Source: Zasmidium citrigriseum | Lineage: Eukaryota > Ascomycota > Dothideomycetes > Mycosphaerellales > Mycosphaerellaceae | Assembly: GCA_002786025.1 (NCBI GenBank) | Contig: NHNW01000005.1 | Span: 1,054,001-1,118,000, forward strand | DNA: 64,000 nucleotides | Direction of reading: 5' to 3' | Part shown: positions 1 through 8,809 of the stretch, piece by piece | Layout of the letters: every line of letters begins with the position of its first letter | How positions within the stretch are numbered: the first letter of the stretch is position 1 | Notes under the pieces: model-generated | Seen by the model: only the letters and a program-made list of their open reading frames with translations | Told to the model about the DNA's origin: nothing | The model's database searches: none | Made by a program: the position numbers and the translations under genes

Positions 1-1
1 C

Positions 2-325
2 AGGACCATGATCTCCGGCTTGAAGTCCGCGAAGAACCTGAGGACTCTCGAAATCCCATGCTCGCTTGTCGACTCCACGAACCGATTCAGACCTTACTAC
101 CACAATGCGGAAGCACTTTTTGACGATCTCATGCCTTTGATATGGCATTTGAATCTGAGGAAAAGGAACAAGAGTGAGAAGATTAGGACTGCGTATGATG
201 TTCTCTCGGTCCGCGTCTCGTGCGGTGGATACCAGAATGGTCCGAAGCCTATGATCTGGAGGAAGCATGCGGAGCACCTGGAGGGAGAGCTTGCGAAGAT
301 GATGAAGGAAATCAAGATGAAGTGA
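2..325 (+). CDS. 2EXR/DUF7730-like family protein, C-terminal part (cut by window edge)
   Basis: This is the last ~107 codons of a gene that begins before the window. The frame is open from base 2 and ends in TGA at 323-325. The segment SAKNLRTLEIPCSLVD lines up with KPAKQLCTLSLPCRLID in the family gene at 5911 and with equivalent stretches in its neighbours. It is followed by the usual PLxxxLNxRKR-type helix, a VLSV motif and a Lys-rich C-terminus. The N-terminal LPAEIR-like domain is missing only because of the window edge. It is the first member of the seven-gene + strand array running to 8.4 kb. Function is unknown. Confidence 0.8.
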   Translation, partial: RTMISGLKSAKNLRTLEIPCSLVDSTNRFRPYYHNAEALFDDLMPLIWHLNLRKRNKSEKIRTAYDVLSVRVSCGGYQNGPKPMIWRKHAEHLEGELAKMMKEIKMK

Positions 326-692
326 CATCTGACGATAAGGGGTCGCGGGAAGAGATTCCTTGACGGTCAGATTCGTTGCTGTCGTTGGCTTTGAGAGAGG
401 TGTGCTGTGAGACTTCTCAATCATATATCTAACTCGCATCCGCTGTACCATTTTAAGTGACTTCGAACGACGGACTTACAAGTACCTGCCATAATGTACT
501 CCTCAGTCATAGCTGCCGATTGTAACGGTCTTCGCCGCGCTAGCAAGAACCCCTGCAGGTGCGACTTCCTTCTTTCTTCTTCTTTCCCATCCACGACGAA
601 CCACACCTCATCTCTCATCAAACTCCCGATCTCTGCACTCTCGTCACGCTGACCGGAAACACTCGTTGGAGCTCACCTCAAACACCGCCGAA
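326..692. other. Intergenic region and 5' leader of the next family gene
   Basis: No gene is seen. It contains a GCTAGC (539-544) and a pyrimidine-rich tract near 567-592, as in the leaders of the other family genes. The full GCATGTGA box found upstream of most family members was not found here. Confidence 0.5.
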
Positions 693-1781
693 ATGTCAGG
701 ATTCGCACAGCATCATGCAAATGAACGAGACTGACGTGACTCATGTAGGACGAGGGCCGACCAGAAGAAGCGCAACCGGAAGAAGTCCAATCAACACCCC
801 ACGGAAGGTCAGCAACAGAAGCGGAACAAGAAGAAGAAGGCGAAGACGATGAAGCCAAATACTATCAAGTCGGAGAATGTGGAGCAGAGTGATCTGAGGC
901 AAGAGGATGTCAAACAGGAGTACATACCGGAAGCGGACATCATGGGGGCATACTTGAAGCAGGAGGACATGAAGAAAGAGGACGAGCAGCAGAAGGAAAT
1001 CAAGCAGAAGGATCTGAAGCAGGAGGCAGTCGAGCAAGAGCATTTCGACCAGGAGCATGTCGAGCAAGGGACCGGCGAAGGCAACGTGGACCATGAACAG
1101 CAATTCCGTTTTCTCGATTTGCCAAAGGACGTACGCTACAACATCTATCGTCGTCTGCTCTTCAGAGAGGGCGGCATCCGTGTTCAATGGAGTCCTCAGC
1201 GCCGCAGCACGAAGTATGCAGTCATCGCACCCCACGCCGAGTCGAGGCTGTTCCCTGCAATACTGCATGTCAATCGTGAAATACACGACGAAGGTCAGTA
1301 ATTGAGGTGTGATTCTCAGCTCTGCGATCGCTGACACGACGAAGCGACTTCCGTCCTGTACGGCGCCAACGCTTTCTCTGGCGACTTCGCCGACCATGTT
1401 GTCCGCTTTGTCACTGCAATTGGCATCAATGCTCGTCACTTGCGTGATATTCGGTTTGAACGATTTGGTCAAGGTCAGAGGAACCGATTTCGCGACTTGC
1501 TCAAGGCGTTGAAGCAAGCCACGAAATTGACTAAGCTCCAGGTCCCTTACGCAATACTGGACACTTTCAATGAGCAAGATGCATATCGGCAGAAGACGAT
1601 GGCGCAGACGCTCTTACCACTGTTCAAGATGCTGAAGGACCACCAGCGCAACGAGGCGGATGGCGAGGTGCGCACTGTAGAAGACGTCTTCTCGGTCATT
1701 GGTGCCCAAGACTGGTCAAAGAAGCAGAGGAAGAAGTTCGAGGGTGCAGTGAAAGCGAATTTAAAGAAGCTTTTGAAGTGA
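693..1781 (+). CDS. 2EXR/DUF7730-like family protein with Lys/Glu/Gln-rich N-terminus; intron-split start codon
   Basis: Predicted exons are 693-694, 749-1293 and 1345-1781 (327 aa). The first intron (695-748, GTCAGG...CTGAC...TAG) falls inside the start codon, so ATG is AT plus G749. An unspliced start at 849 is the fallback. Without splicing, the frame upstream of 849 still reads a coherent basic stretch (ADQKKRNRKKS), which supports the longer form. The second intron (1294-1344) is phase 1, directly before TSVLYGANAF, the same place as in four neighbours. Residues 1-34 are very basic. Residues 40-110 are an imperfect acidic repeat with four SUMO-consensus tetrapeptides (IKSE, VKQE, LKQE, LKQE). 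The family domain starts near residue 120 (FRFLDLPKDVRYNIYRRLL) and includes HVNREIHDE. The basic and acidic tract suggests a nuclear protein; this is inference. Confidence 0.75.
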
Positions 1782-1839
1782 TCGTCGAATCGATCAGATT
1801 CCTTCGCCCTTATTGGCGATGAACTAGGACGCGAAGCTG

Positions 1840-1870
1840 GCATGTGAATGAAGCTTGTTTTGACGCTAGC
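1840..1870 (+). promoter_or_regulatory. Family upstream box (GCATGTGA + GCTAGCG)
   Basis: GCATGTGA at 1840-1847 is followed by GCTAGCG at 1864-1870, about 130 bp before the preferred start of the next family gene. The same pair recurs upstream of most family members here. The overlapping GTGAATG carries an ATG at 1848 in frame with the gene. Confidence 0.55.
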
Positions 1871-1970
1871 GTTGCTTGCGAAACTCAAATTCGAACGATT
1901 CTCTTCTTTGCCGCCCTCGCTCTTCCCAAATCTACAAGTCGCATCACCACATCAGTCGTCTTGGTCAATC

Positions 1971-2699
1971 ATGTCACTGCCGTCAGTAATCCCAGGACCT
2001 GCGTCCGACGCACACACTGCGACAATGCCGAAGGCGACCTTCCTCGACCTCCCGGTGGAACTGCGCTGCGTCGCGTACAAGCAGTACCTCGTCGGCAACT
2101 GTCGCATCGAACTTCATCGTCCCGAACGCAGAAGCCAAGACGATCGCAAACTCAAGATGAAAGGAAGATGCAAGCCCAACATCGAGACCGCCATCATCTT
2201 CGCCAGCAAGGTCATCCACTCCGAAGCCATCGCGATCCTCTACGGCGCCAACTCCTTCTCCCTCGAAACCATCCTCGACTTTCAAACCTTCCTCTCCTCC
2301 ATCAACAAAGACTCCGTCCAACACCTGCGCCGCATCGGCTACCAAGACTTCGGCAACAAAGACATTGTCCGTAGCTCTTTGTTGTCTCTGCAAGTCGCCA
2401 AGAATCTCACCAAACTCGAGATCAGCAATGAGATGACTGGAGAGAGTGGGTGGTTGAAGGCTCTGAGTGCTAAGGAGATTGTGAAGATGCTGAGTCCGCT
2501 GTTTGAGATTCTGCAGGAGAGGAGGGAGGCGTACAGGGAGGATAAGGTGGGACCTATTTCGGACATCATCTCTATCCACGCTGCGAGAGACGGATTCGTG
2601 TATGAGCGGAGGAATCGGGAAGCGAGATTGCAGGCGGAGGCGAAGGCCACGGCGGTTGAGATTGAGGTTAAGGCGTTGCTTGAGTTGAAGTTTGGATAG
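1971..2699 (+). CDS. 2EXR/DUF7730-like family protein, intronless
   Basis: A 242-aa reading is taken from ATG 1971 (MSLPSVIPG). The frame is open upstream to an ATG at 1848, which would add 41 residues, but that ATG lies inside the family's upstream box, so I prefer 1971. The family domain is at about residues 25-60 (ATFLDLPVELRCVAYKQYLV), then IIFASKVIHSEAIAILYGANSF at mid-protein. The intron that four relatives carry just before ILYG is absent, with the reading frame exactly continuous, which suggests clean intron loss or an older intronless state. The C-terminal third is the usual amphipathic LSPLFEILQERREAYR helix, a SIHAAR motif and a Glu/Lys-rich tail. Function is unknown. Confidence 0.8.
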   Translation: MSLPSVIPGPASDAHTATMPKATFLDLPVELRCVAYKQYLVGNCRIELHRPERRSQDDRKLKMKGRCKPNIETAIIFASKVIHSEAIAILYGANSFSLETILDFQTFLSSINKDSVQHLRRIGYQDFGNKDIVRSSLLSLQVAKNLTKLEISNEMTGESGWLKALSAKEIVKMLSPLFEILQERREAYREDKVGPISDIISIHAARDGFVYERRNREARLQAEAKATAVEIEVKALLELKFG

Positions 2700-3213
2700 G
2701 ATTTTCCTGGACTGTCGCTTGAGCATGGCTGTCAGTCGGAGGAACAGGCGGTTAGCGTGCACAGAGAGCACTGGACTATAGAAAATGCGGACAAGGATGA
2801 ATGGTAGCGAAGCGAAACTGAGAAGGCTCTTTCGTGTGTGATTTACTGAACCGCAAGAAGACTCAACGGCTGAAACTTGTTAATCAATACTCTCGTTCAG
2901 CTCTTACTCGTAACTTTATGCGTTCTCAACCACACTGTAATCATAAGAAGTAGTTCGAATCTCATCTGTCCGCACCTGCCTCTTGCATGTGAAAGCACGT
3001 CACTAGCGCCGCTCGGCTCGCCCTGGCCGCCGCCGCTGCTGCCTTTCTCGCCGCGCTTTCCTAATAATTCTCGAAACTTCACCACCACCAACACACAAAC
3101 AATTCTCGCCACTCTTCTCGTCGCGACAGCCATCTTTGCTGTACAGGTATTGGAAACACTGGATTGTACTCATGCCTTTTCGCACGCTGACCTCGAACAC
3201 AGACATGTGAAGG
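2700..3213 (+). promoter_or_regulatory. Upstream region of the next family gene: box, 5'UTR intron and start-stop uORF
   Basis: GCATGTGA at 2985-2992 is followed by ACTAGCG at 3002-3008 and a pyrimidine-rich tract. A likely 5'UTR intron is 3147-3202 (GTATTG ... GCTGACC ... ACAG), aligned with the introns that split the start codon in three relatives. After splicing the leader contains ATGTGA (3204-3209), a start codon directly followed by a stop, just before the main ATG at 3214. Confidence 0.5.
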
Positions 3214-4033
3214 ATGGCTGGAAAGCACAGCGAGACAGAGCCCATGAAGGATCAAATCGGCGACGAAGAGACGATGAAAGAGCCGGCTGAGGGTGACCAA
3301 CCCAAAGACGACCAGCCGTTTCCATTCCTCGACCTGCCCCCCGAGCTTCGCGACATTGTGTACCATGAGCTACTCGAAGGCGACTGTCGTGTAGACTTGG
3401 TGTCCGCCGTTCAAGATTACAGCACCAGAGCTAGTCCCCAGCTGCGGCATGGCTGCCATCCGAAGATCTCAACTAGCGTCTTGTTCGTCAATAAGCAGAT
3501 CTACAATGAATGTACGTTTGTCGGATGACATAATCGAAGTGCAAGACTAAGGTATCCCAGCTGTCCCGGTGCTCTATAGCTCGAACATCTTCAGCCTCAG
3601 TCGCTTCAGTGACGCAGTGGCATTCGTCCGCGAGATTGGCGAGCCTCTGCGACATCTGGACCATCTCAGCGTCAAATACTGGGGATCCAAGAAGGCCTTA
3701 CATCAAATGCTTGTAGGCCTGAAGCCTGCAAGACAGTTATCGTGTCTCGCACTTCCCTGCATGATGGTTACGGAGGATGGCACTCACAATTACTACAACC
3801 CAACCACACTCGCGAAGCAGCTCACTCCGTTCTTCAGGACCTTGAATCGATCCCAGAAGAAGGATGACGAGAGGAAGCCAAGAAATCTTCCAGACGTACT
3901 CTCGATACATACGGAAGATTTCAAAACCATAACATGGTCGGGACCAGACACTGAACATTGGAAATTGGTCATTGAGCGAAAGGCAACAATGGAACGAGAG
4001 GTCAAGGAGCTGCTTGCAGCGGCCCTGAAGTAA
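3214..4033 (+). CDS. 2EXR/DUF7730-like family protein
   Basis: Exons are 3214-3511 and 3561-4033 (256 aa). The intron is GTACGT ... GACTAAG ... CCCAG, phase 1, immediately before VPVLYSSNIF, the shared family position. The short acidic N-terminus is followed by FPFLDLPPELRDIVYHELLEGDCRV at about residues 33-57 and LFVNKQIYNE before the intron. The second exon has the DHLSVKYWG and KPARQLSCLALPC stretches typical of the array, then PFFRTLNRSQKKDDERKPRNLPDVLSIHTED. It is closest to the genes at 4451, 5911 and 7425, judged by the shared HELLEGDCR and LNRSQKK blocks. An in-frame TGA just upstream fixes the start at 3214. Function is unknown. Confidence 0.85.
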
Positions 4034-4450
4034 GGGAGTGCGATGGACATGTTCTATGCAAAGGCCTCGAGGCCCCCAGTGCATCGTCTACCGACATGGA
4101 TTGGGATGATTGAAGGGGAATTCAGATGGGCCTGATCGACTTCGCTGGGGCCTCACGGAAGATGCTGCAGAAATATCCTCGAGCCTAATGCACTTTACGA
4201 TAACACGCGTTCCAATATTGACCAGTACTCGAGCCTAGATGACACAAGACTACTCGATGAAGACTCTTTAGGTCCATGTGAGAGGCTTAATGTCTTATCT
4301 TGCCTATTCACCTCTCTTGACTTTGCATGTGACTGGATCTGAAACATTAGCATAAATCGGCCCGTTCCCGCTTCACTCCGTCCTTTATCTTTCCGCTGTC
4401 GCGCTTTCTACATCCTCGAGCTTCCTCCACCGAGCACCATCTCCATCAGC
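4034..4450. other. Intergenic; shared 3' element and family upstream box
   Basis: No gene is seen. GGAAGATGCTGCAG (4157-4170) is a downstream sequence also found after the genes at 4451 (5424-5437) and, as GGAAGATGCTGC, at 5911 (6984-6995). GCATGTGA at 4325-4332 is the upstream box of the next gene; its CTAGCG half is degenerate (ATTAGCAT near 4345). Confidence 0.5.
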
Positions 4451-5265
4451 ATGTAAGTTCCTCGAGGAGATCCGCATTACGACCAGATATTCTAACATCG
4501 TACAGGGATGACTCCAAGATGACGAGCAAGGAGCAGACTATCCCAGAGCAGCCCGAAGGCGAGCACGTTTTCCCGTTCCTCGAATTGCCTGCCGAGCTGC
4601 GCTGCGTCATCTACGGGCATTTGCTCGTGGGCAATGGCCGAGTCCAGCTTGTGAAGTACGCCAACCGTGCAGTCCGTACGCACGACAACGAGCCGGGTAT
4701 CTCGAGTGCCATTCTGTTTGTTAACAAGCAGATATACGCTGAGGGTATCTCAAATAGCTCATATCATTCAAATGACAGCACTAATACTGTAACAGCTATT
4801 CCGATTCTCTACGGCTCCAACATTTTCCAGTTCGATATCGGCCGCACCGGAGCGGTCTTCGCAAACAACATTGGCGACTCCGTTCAACATCTGAGCCATG
4901 TTCGTGTCCGGTCTCACAGAACCAAGACCAATTTGCAGGCCTTGCTTAAGGCCTTGAAGCCTGCAAAGCACTTGTCGAGCCTTGTACTGCCAAAAGGGAC
5001 GGTCACCAAGTACGCTCCACCCAATCCGCACAACTACAGCAATGCGAAACTCGCAGAGCAACTTACTCCGCTCTTTAGAGGATTGAACCGCTACCAAAGG
5101 AAAGACATCGAGAGAAAGCCACGCGATCTCACACTGGTGTTCTCGTTGCACTGGGAGGACGACATGGCCGCTGTGCACTCGGAAGACTATAGAGAAAGCG
5201 TCAAGGGTGCGTTGGAGGAGTGGCAGAAGGAGGTCAGGGAGCACCTTGGAGCGGCCTTGAAATAG
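4451..5265 (+). CDS. 2EXR/DUF7730-like family protein; intron-split start codon
   Basis: Exons are 4451-4452, 4506-4744 and 4796-5265 (236 aa). The first intron (4453-4505, GTAAGT...TACAG) splits the start codon: AT plus G4506 gives MDDSKMTSKEQ. If this intron is not used, translation could start at 4519. The second intron (4745-4795, GTATCT ... CTAAT ... AACAG) is 51 bp, a multiple of three without stops, so its retention would insert 17 residues before AIPILYGSNIF. It sits at the conserved phase-1 family position, so splicing is more likely. The domain is FPFLELPAELRCVIYGHLLVGNGRV, then ILFVNKQIYAE. The C-terminal part has KPAKHLSSLVLP, LTPLFRGLNRYQRKDIERKPRDL and an Ala/Leu/Lys end. Function is unknown. 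Confidence 0.8.
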
Positions 5266-5910
5266 GCCATACGAGGGACACCATCGGCGATGGCGCAAAA
5301 GTCTTCAGACTGGAAGGCGATCACCCACGCTCAAGGGTAGGCGATTGGGTTCAGGATTCAAACTGGCCCTGTGGGTTCACGAGGACCTCGACTTCGAGAC
5401 TGCCTAGCGGTCATTAAGACCGTGGAAGATGCTGCAGATCCATTTCTTAGCACGACGCAGTATGCTGTAACTTTCGTAGAAAAGTAAGCCAGCACGTAGT
5501 CAAAAGCCCTTTGAGCTATTCATGAAACCTCCTCTACTTCTTTTTCTGCGGCTTCTTACTAGTATCATCATGTCTCAGAGGCCAGCAAACGCTCGTCTGT
5601 TGCGTATATAGCACAGAAGTTAGCCATGTGCTTGGAGATCAAGAAACGTCATCTCTACACCTCATGACATTACTATATATAACCAGAGGTGAATGACGTC
5701 CTGCACTTCCTCGCATGTGACAAGCCTAAGATCGCTAGCGCCGTGCGGTCCGCTCCCGCTTCACTCCGCCCTTGACCTTTTGCTGCCTGCGCTTTCTCGT
5801 CTTCAAGCTTATACCGCCGTCGGATCCACCTTTCTCGTTCAATCCGTCTTCCACCCTTCGCCACGCTTCCTGTTGCTCTTACACTGACCTCAGACCAGGA
5901 CAACGCGACC
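5266..5910. other. Intergenic; duplicated flank and family upstream box
   Basis: No gene is seen. It holds the 3' element at 5424-5437. GCATGTGA at 5713-5720 and GCTAGCG at 5734-5740 are followed by TTCACTCC and a pyrimidine-rich leader. The stretch near 5587-5635 resembles 7165-7210 upstream of the 7425 gene, so flanks were duplicated with genes. Confidence 0.5.
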
Positions 5911-6841
5911 ATGGAGAACCAGAACCAGACAGCGCACGACAAGGACGGAACCAACACAACTCGAGGCATGGAGGATCAGATCAAGGAGCAGCGGTTCTTC
6001 CGCTTCCTCGACCTGCCTCCTGAGCTCCGCGACGTCGTATACCACGAGCTGCTCGAGGGCGATTGTCGCGTGCTCCTCGTCCCCAAGCCCCGAGAGTCAG
6101 ACCAAGCAGAAGCCGATGATCAGGTCGAACTGGCAACCAATTGCGTGCCGAATATTTCAACAAGCATCTTGGCTGTCAATAAGCAGATCCACAGCGAGGG
6201 TAAGTCTGCCTCGAGTCTTGCTTGCCGTCGACTTCGGCTCCTCGAGTTGAAGTTCAGACAAAGCGGCACGCCGACACAAAGAAGCCAGAACTGAATGGAC
6301 CTGACACTGACAACGAACAGCCATCCCAGTACTCTACGGCGCGAATCGCTTCCAAGGCCTGACTGGTTTCGAGATCACCGCATTCTTGAGCCAGATCGGC
6401 GACTCCGAGCAACATCTCCGCCACATCAAACACAAGCACACCGGCAGCAAGCAGAACTTCCACTCCATGATGTGTCTCCTCAAGCCCGCGAAGCAGCTCT
6501 GCACGCTCTCGCTCCCATGCAGGTTGATCGATGATGGCTGGGGCAAGCCTCCGTACAACGGCACGGCTCTGGCAAAAGTGCTGGCGCCGTTCTTTAAAGG
6601 TGAGAAGATCGGATACTATCTGTCTCAAGAAGAGCTGCTGACTTCCTATGCGTTAGGTATGAATCGATACCAGCAGGGAAACGGAGAGAAGAAGGAGCGG
6701 GATCTGCCACAGGTTCTCTCAATTCATGCTGAAGACGCCCGTGAGTGGGGCATCAGCGCCAAAGACCTGCAAGAGACGGAAGAACATGCGAAGAAGATAG
6801 AGAAGAGTGTCAGGGGTCTCCTCGCACGAGCTTTGAAGTAG
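5911..6841 (+). CDS. 2EXR/DUF7730-like family protein, three exons
   Basis: Exons are 5911-6199, 6321-6599 and 6657-6841 (250 aa). Intron 1 (121 bp, GTAAGT...AACAG) is at the family's phase-1 position before IPVLYGANRF. Intron 2 (57 bp, GTGAGA ... GCTGAC ... TTAG), also phase 1, lies between FFKG and MNRYQQ and is shared only with the gene at 7425. It is a multiple of three without stops, so a retained form would still read through. The domain starts near residue 30 with FFRFLDLPPELRDVVYHELL, followed by EGDCRV. It continues with ILAVNKQIHSE, then KPAKQLCTLSLPCRLID and VLSIHAED. The start ATG has a good context (CGACCATGG) and no split-start intron is seen. Function is unknown. Confidence 0.85.
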
Positions 6842-7424
6842 GGGGTTTGTTGAAGGTGCCTGGCAATGCTGTCAGCTCAATGCATGTTGAAAAGTGGACT
6901 CGATTTTCTGATGGAAATCGCGCCATTGACTATTACCAGCAGGTGGAGCCCGTCTCATAAGGACCTGTGGTCAGCGGTGTCATGGAAGATGCTGCGAATG
7001 CGCTGCCACGTCTGATGAGTACGCGGTAGAAAGGGTACACACATGCCAATGCAAAGTATCACTACTAACGTCTCAAATCACTCTCCAATTTCTCGTTACG
7101 ACTGCCTACATTGCTGCCTATAAGTCAAGAGGATTGCCCAGGTCCTTCAGCCTCAGCCTTTGGCTAACGCCCGTATGCTACGCATATAGTACAAGAACAT
7201 AGCCACATCTTCAATAATTAAGCAGGTCTATCTAAAAGTCTTGCTCATTTGGAATCTATAGCCACACATGAATGTGTTCCCGCCTTTGCATGTGACAGGC
7301 CAAAGCTCGCTAGCGTCATCCGGCCCGCTCTGGCTTCACTTTCCACTTCCTTCTCTTTTTGTCGACTCTCGCTTCTTTGATCTTCAGACTTCCACCACCG
7401 ACAACACAACCTTCGTCGCCGAAC
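6842..7424. other. Intergenic; duplicated flank and family upstream box
   Basis: No gene is seen. It holds GGAAGATGCTGC at 6984-6995, a copy of the flank seen upstream of the previous gene (7165-7210), and the box GCATGTGA (7288-7295) with GCTAGCG (7309-7315). Confidence 0.5.
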
Positions 7425-8423
7425 ATGTAATGCACACACTCTACCACGCCTTTTGCTGCTTGTATGCTGACGTCGCACAGGCAGTCTGATAGCCCGAAGA
7501 TGGGTAGTGAGGAGCAGGCCTTACAGCACTCTGAGCAAGAGGAGGTGAAAGAGGAATCGCAAATGACCGAGGGCATGACCAAGACCAAGAGAATCTTTCG
7601 GTTTCTCGACCTGCCCGCCGAACTCCGCGACGCCGTCTATCACGAGCTCCTCGAAGGCGACTGTCGCATCATCCTGATCGCTAAGAAGTGGTACGACCGG
7701 GCCCGCCGCTGTCACCTCAAACTCAAGGATGATTGCAAGCCGAACATCTCCACCACCATCCTCTCCGTCAACAAGCAGATCCGCAATGAGGGTGAGGTCG
7801 CCATCCCCTACATCCCATCATAGCTCTCTAGCGAAGCCGAGTCCGACAAACGGCCCCCAAACACAACACTGACATTTGGCAGCTCTTCCCATCCTCTACG
7901 GTACCAACACTTTCCATGCTTCGGGCCATTTCGAGCTCATCTCCTTCATCGACCACATGAGCGACTCGAGCGTCCAACACCTCCGCCACGTCGGCTTCGG
8001 ACGTGCGCCATTCTACACCACCAAGACAGACATTGCCATCATGTTGCGGATGCTGAAACCCGCGACAAAGCTCTCTACGTTGTCGCTTCCGCTCGAGCTG
8101 GTCACCAAATACCTGAAGTTTTACAGAGGGCGTCCCGTGCACAGCGCCACGACGCTCGCAAAGGCGCTGACGCCACTCTTCAGAGGTAGGGAGTATGTAT
8201 ATCATGCTTCAAAAGCAGATTTGCTAATGCCTCGTTAGGTCTGACCCGGTACCAGAAGAAAGATGGGGAGAGAAAGGAGCGAGACTTGCTGCAAATCCTC
8301 TCGATCCACACCGAAGATGCCAGCACCTTCATACGAAGCGACATGGACCTTCGAGACATTGAAGCCGAAGCCAGGACGGTGGAGGAGAGGACCAGGCGCT
8401 TCCTCGCGAAGGCCCTGAAGTAG
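7425..8423 (+). CDS. 2EXR/DUF7730-like family protein, four exons; intron-split start codon
   Basis: Exons are 7425-7426, 7481-7791, 7883-8185 and 8239-8423 (266 aa). The first intron (7427-7480, GTAATG ... GCTGAC ... CACAG) splits the start codon, giving MQSDSPKMGSEEQ; ATG 7500 is the fallback start. Intron 2 (91 bp) is at the conserved phase-1 site before LPILYGTNTF. Intron 3 (53 bp) lies between LFRG and LTRYQKK, the site shared with the gene at 5911. The last exon carries DGERKERDLLQILSIHTED and ends in a basic ALK tail like its neighbours. The domain is IFRFLDLPAELRDAVYHELL followed by EGDCRI, and ILSVNKQIRNE. This is the last gene of the first array. Confidence 0.8.
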
Positions 8424-8809
8424 AAGAATGTCAGTATGTGGTGCATGGGACGAGGCTTACCAGTTCCATACATCCAAGACATGGGAAGGAATGCACTTGC
8501 CTCGAGCAACGAGATGCGGTGGATACTCTTCTAGGGATATCATAATCGATGAGGCATTTGGACAGGCCATAGGACCGATAGCACACAGACTGAATTGGAG
8601 ACAGATACTCCACGGGAGTTGCAAGGACTCATTGGAGATTCCAGCCGTCAAAGTGGAACGCAGTATGCGGTACCGTAGATGAGAGGCGTAGCGAGCTATC
8701 ACGTATCAGTCCAAGCTGTCATTTTGTACATCATGCGTTAGGGGTATCTCTAAAAGCAAAAGTATGCGATCGTCAAACGTTCTGTCCTTCCGTGTTCGGC
8801 TCCGTGTCA
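8424..8809. other. Intergenic
   Basis: This is the gap between the convergent end of the first family array and the WSS1-like gene. Short open frames here have no recognisable protein character. Confidence 0.5.

Noticed and set aside
741..1577. 278-codon minus-strand frame opposite the family gene at 693
   Set aside because: Leucine-rich mirror of the Gln/Glu/Lys repeat on the plus strand; no start context, overlaps a better-supported gene.
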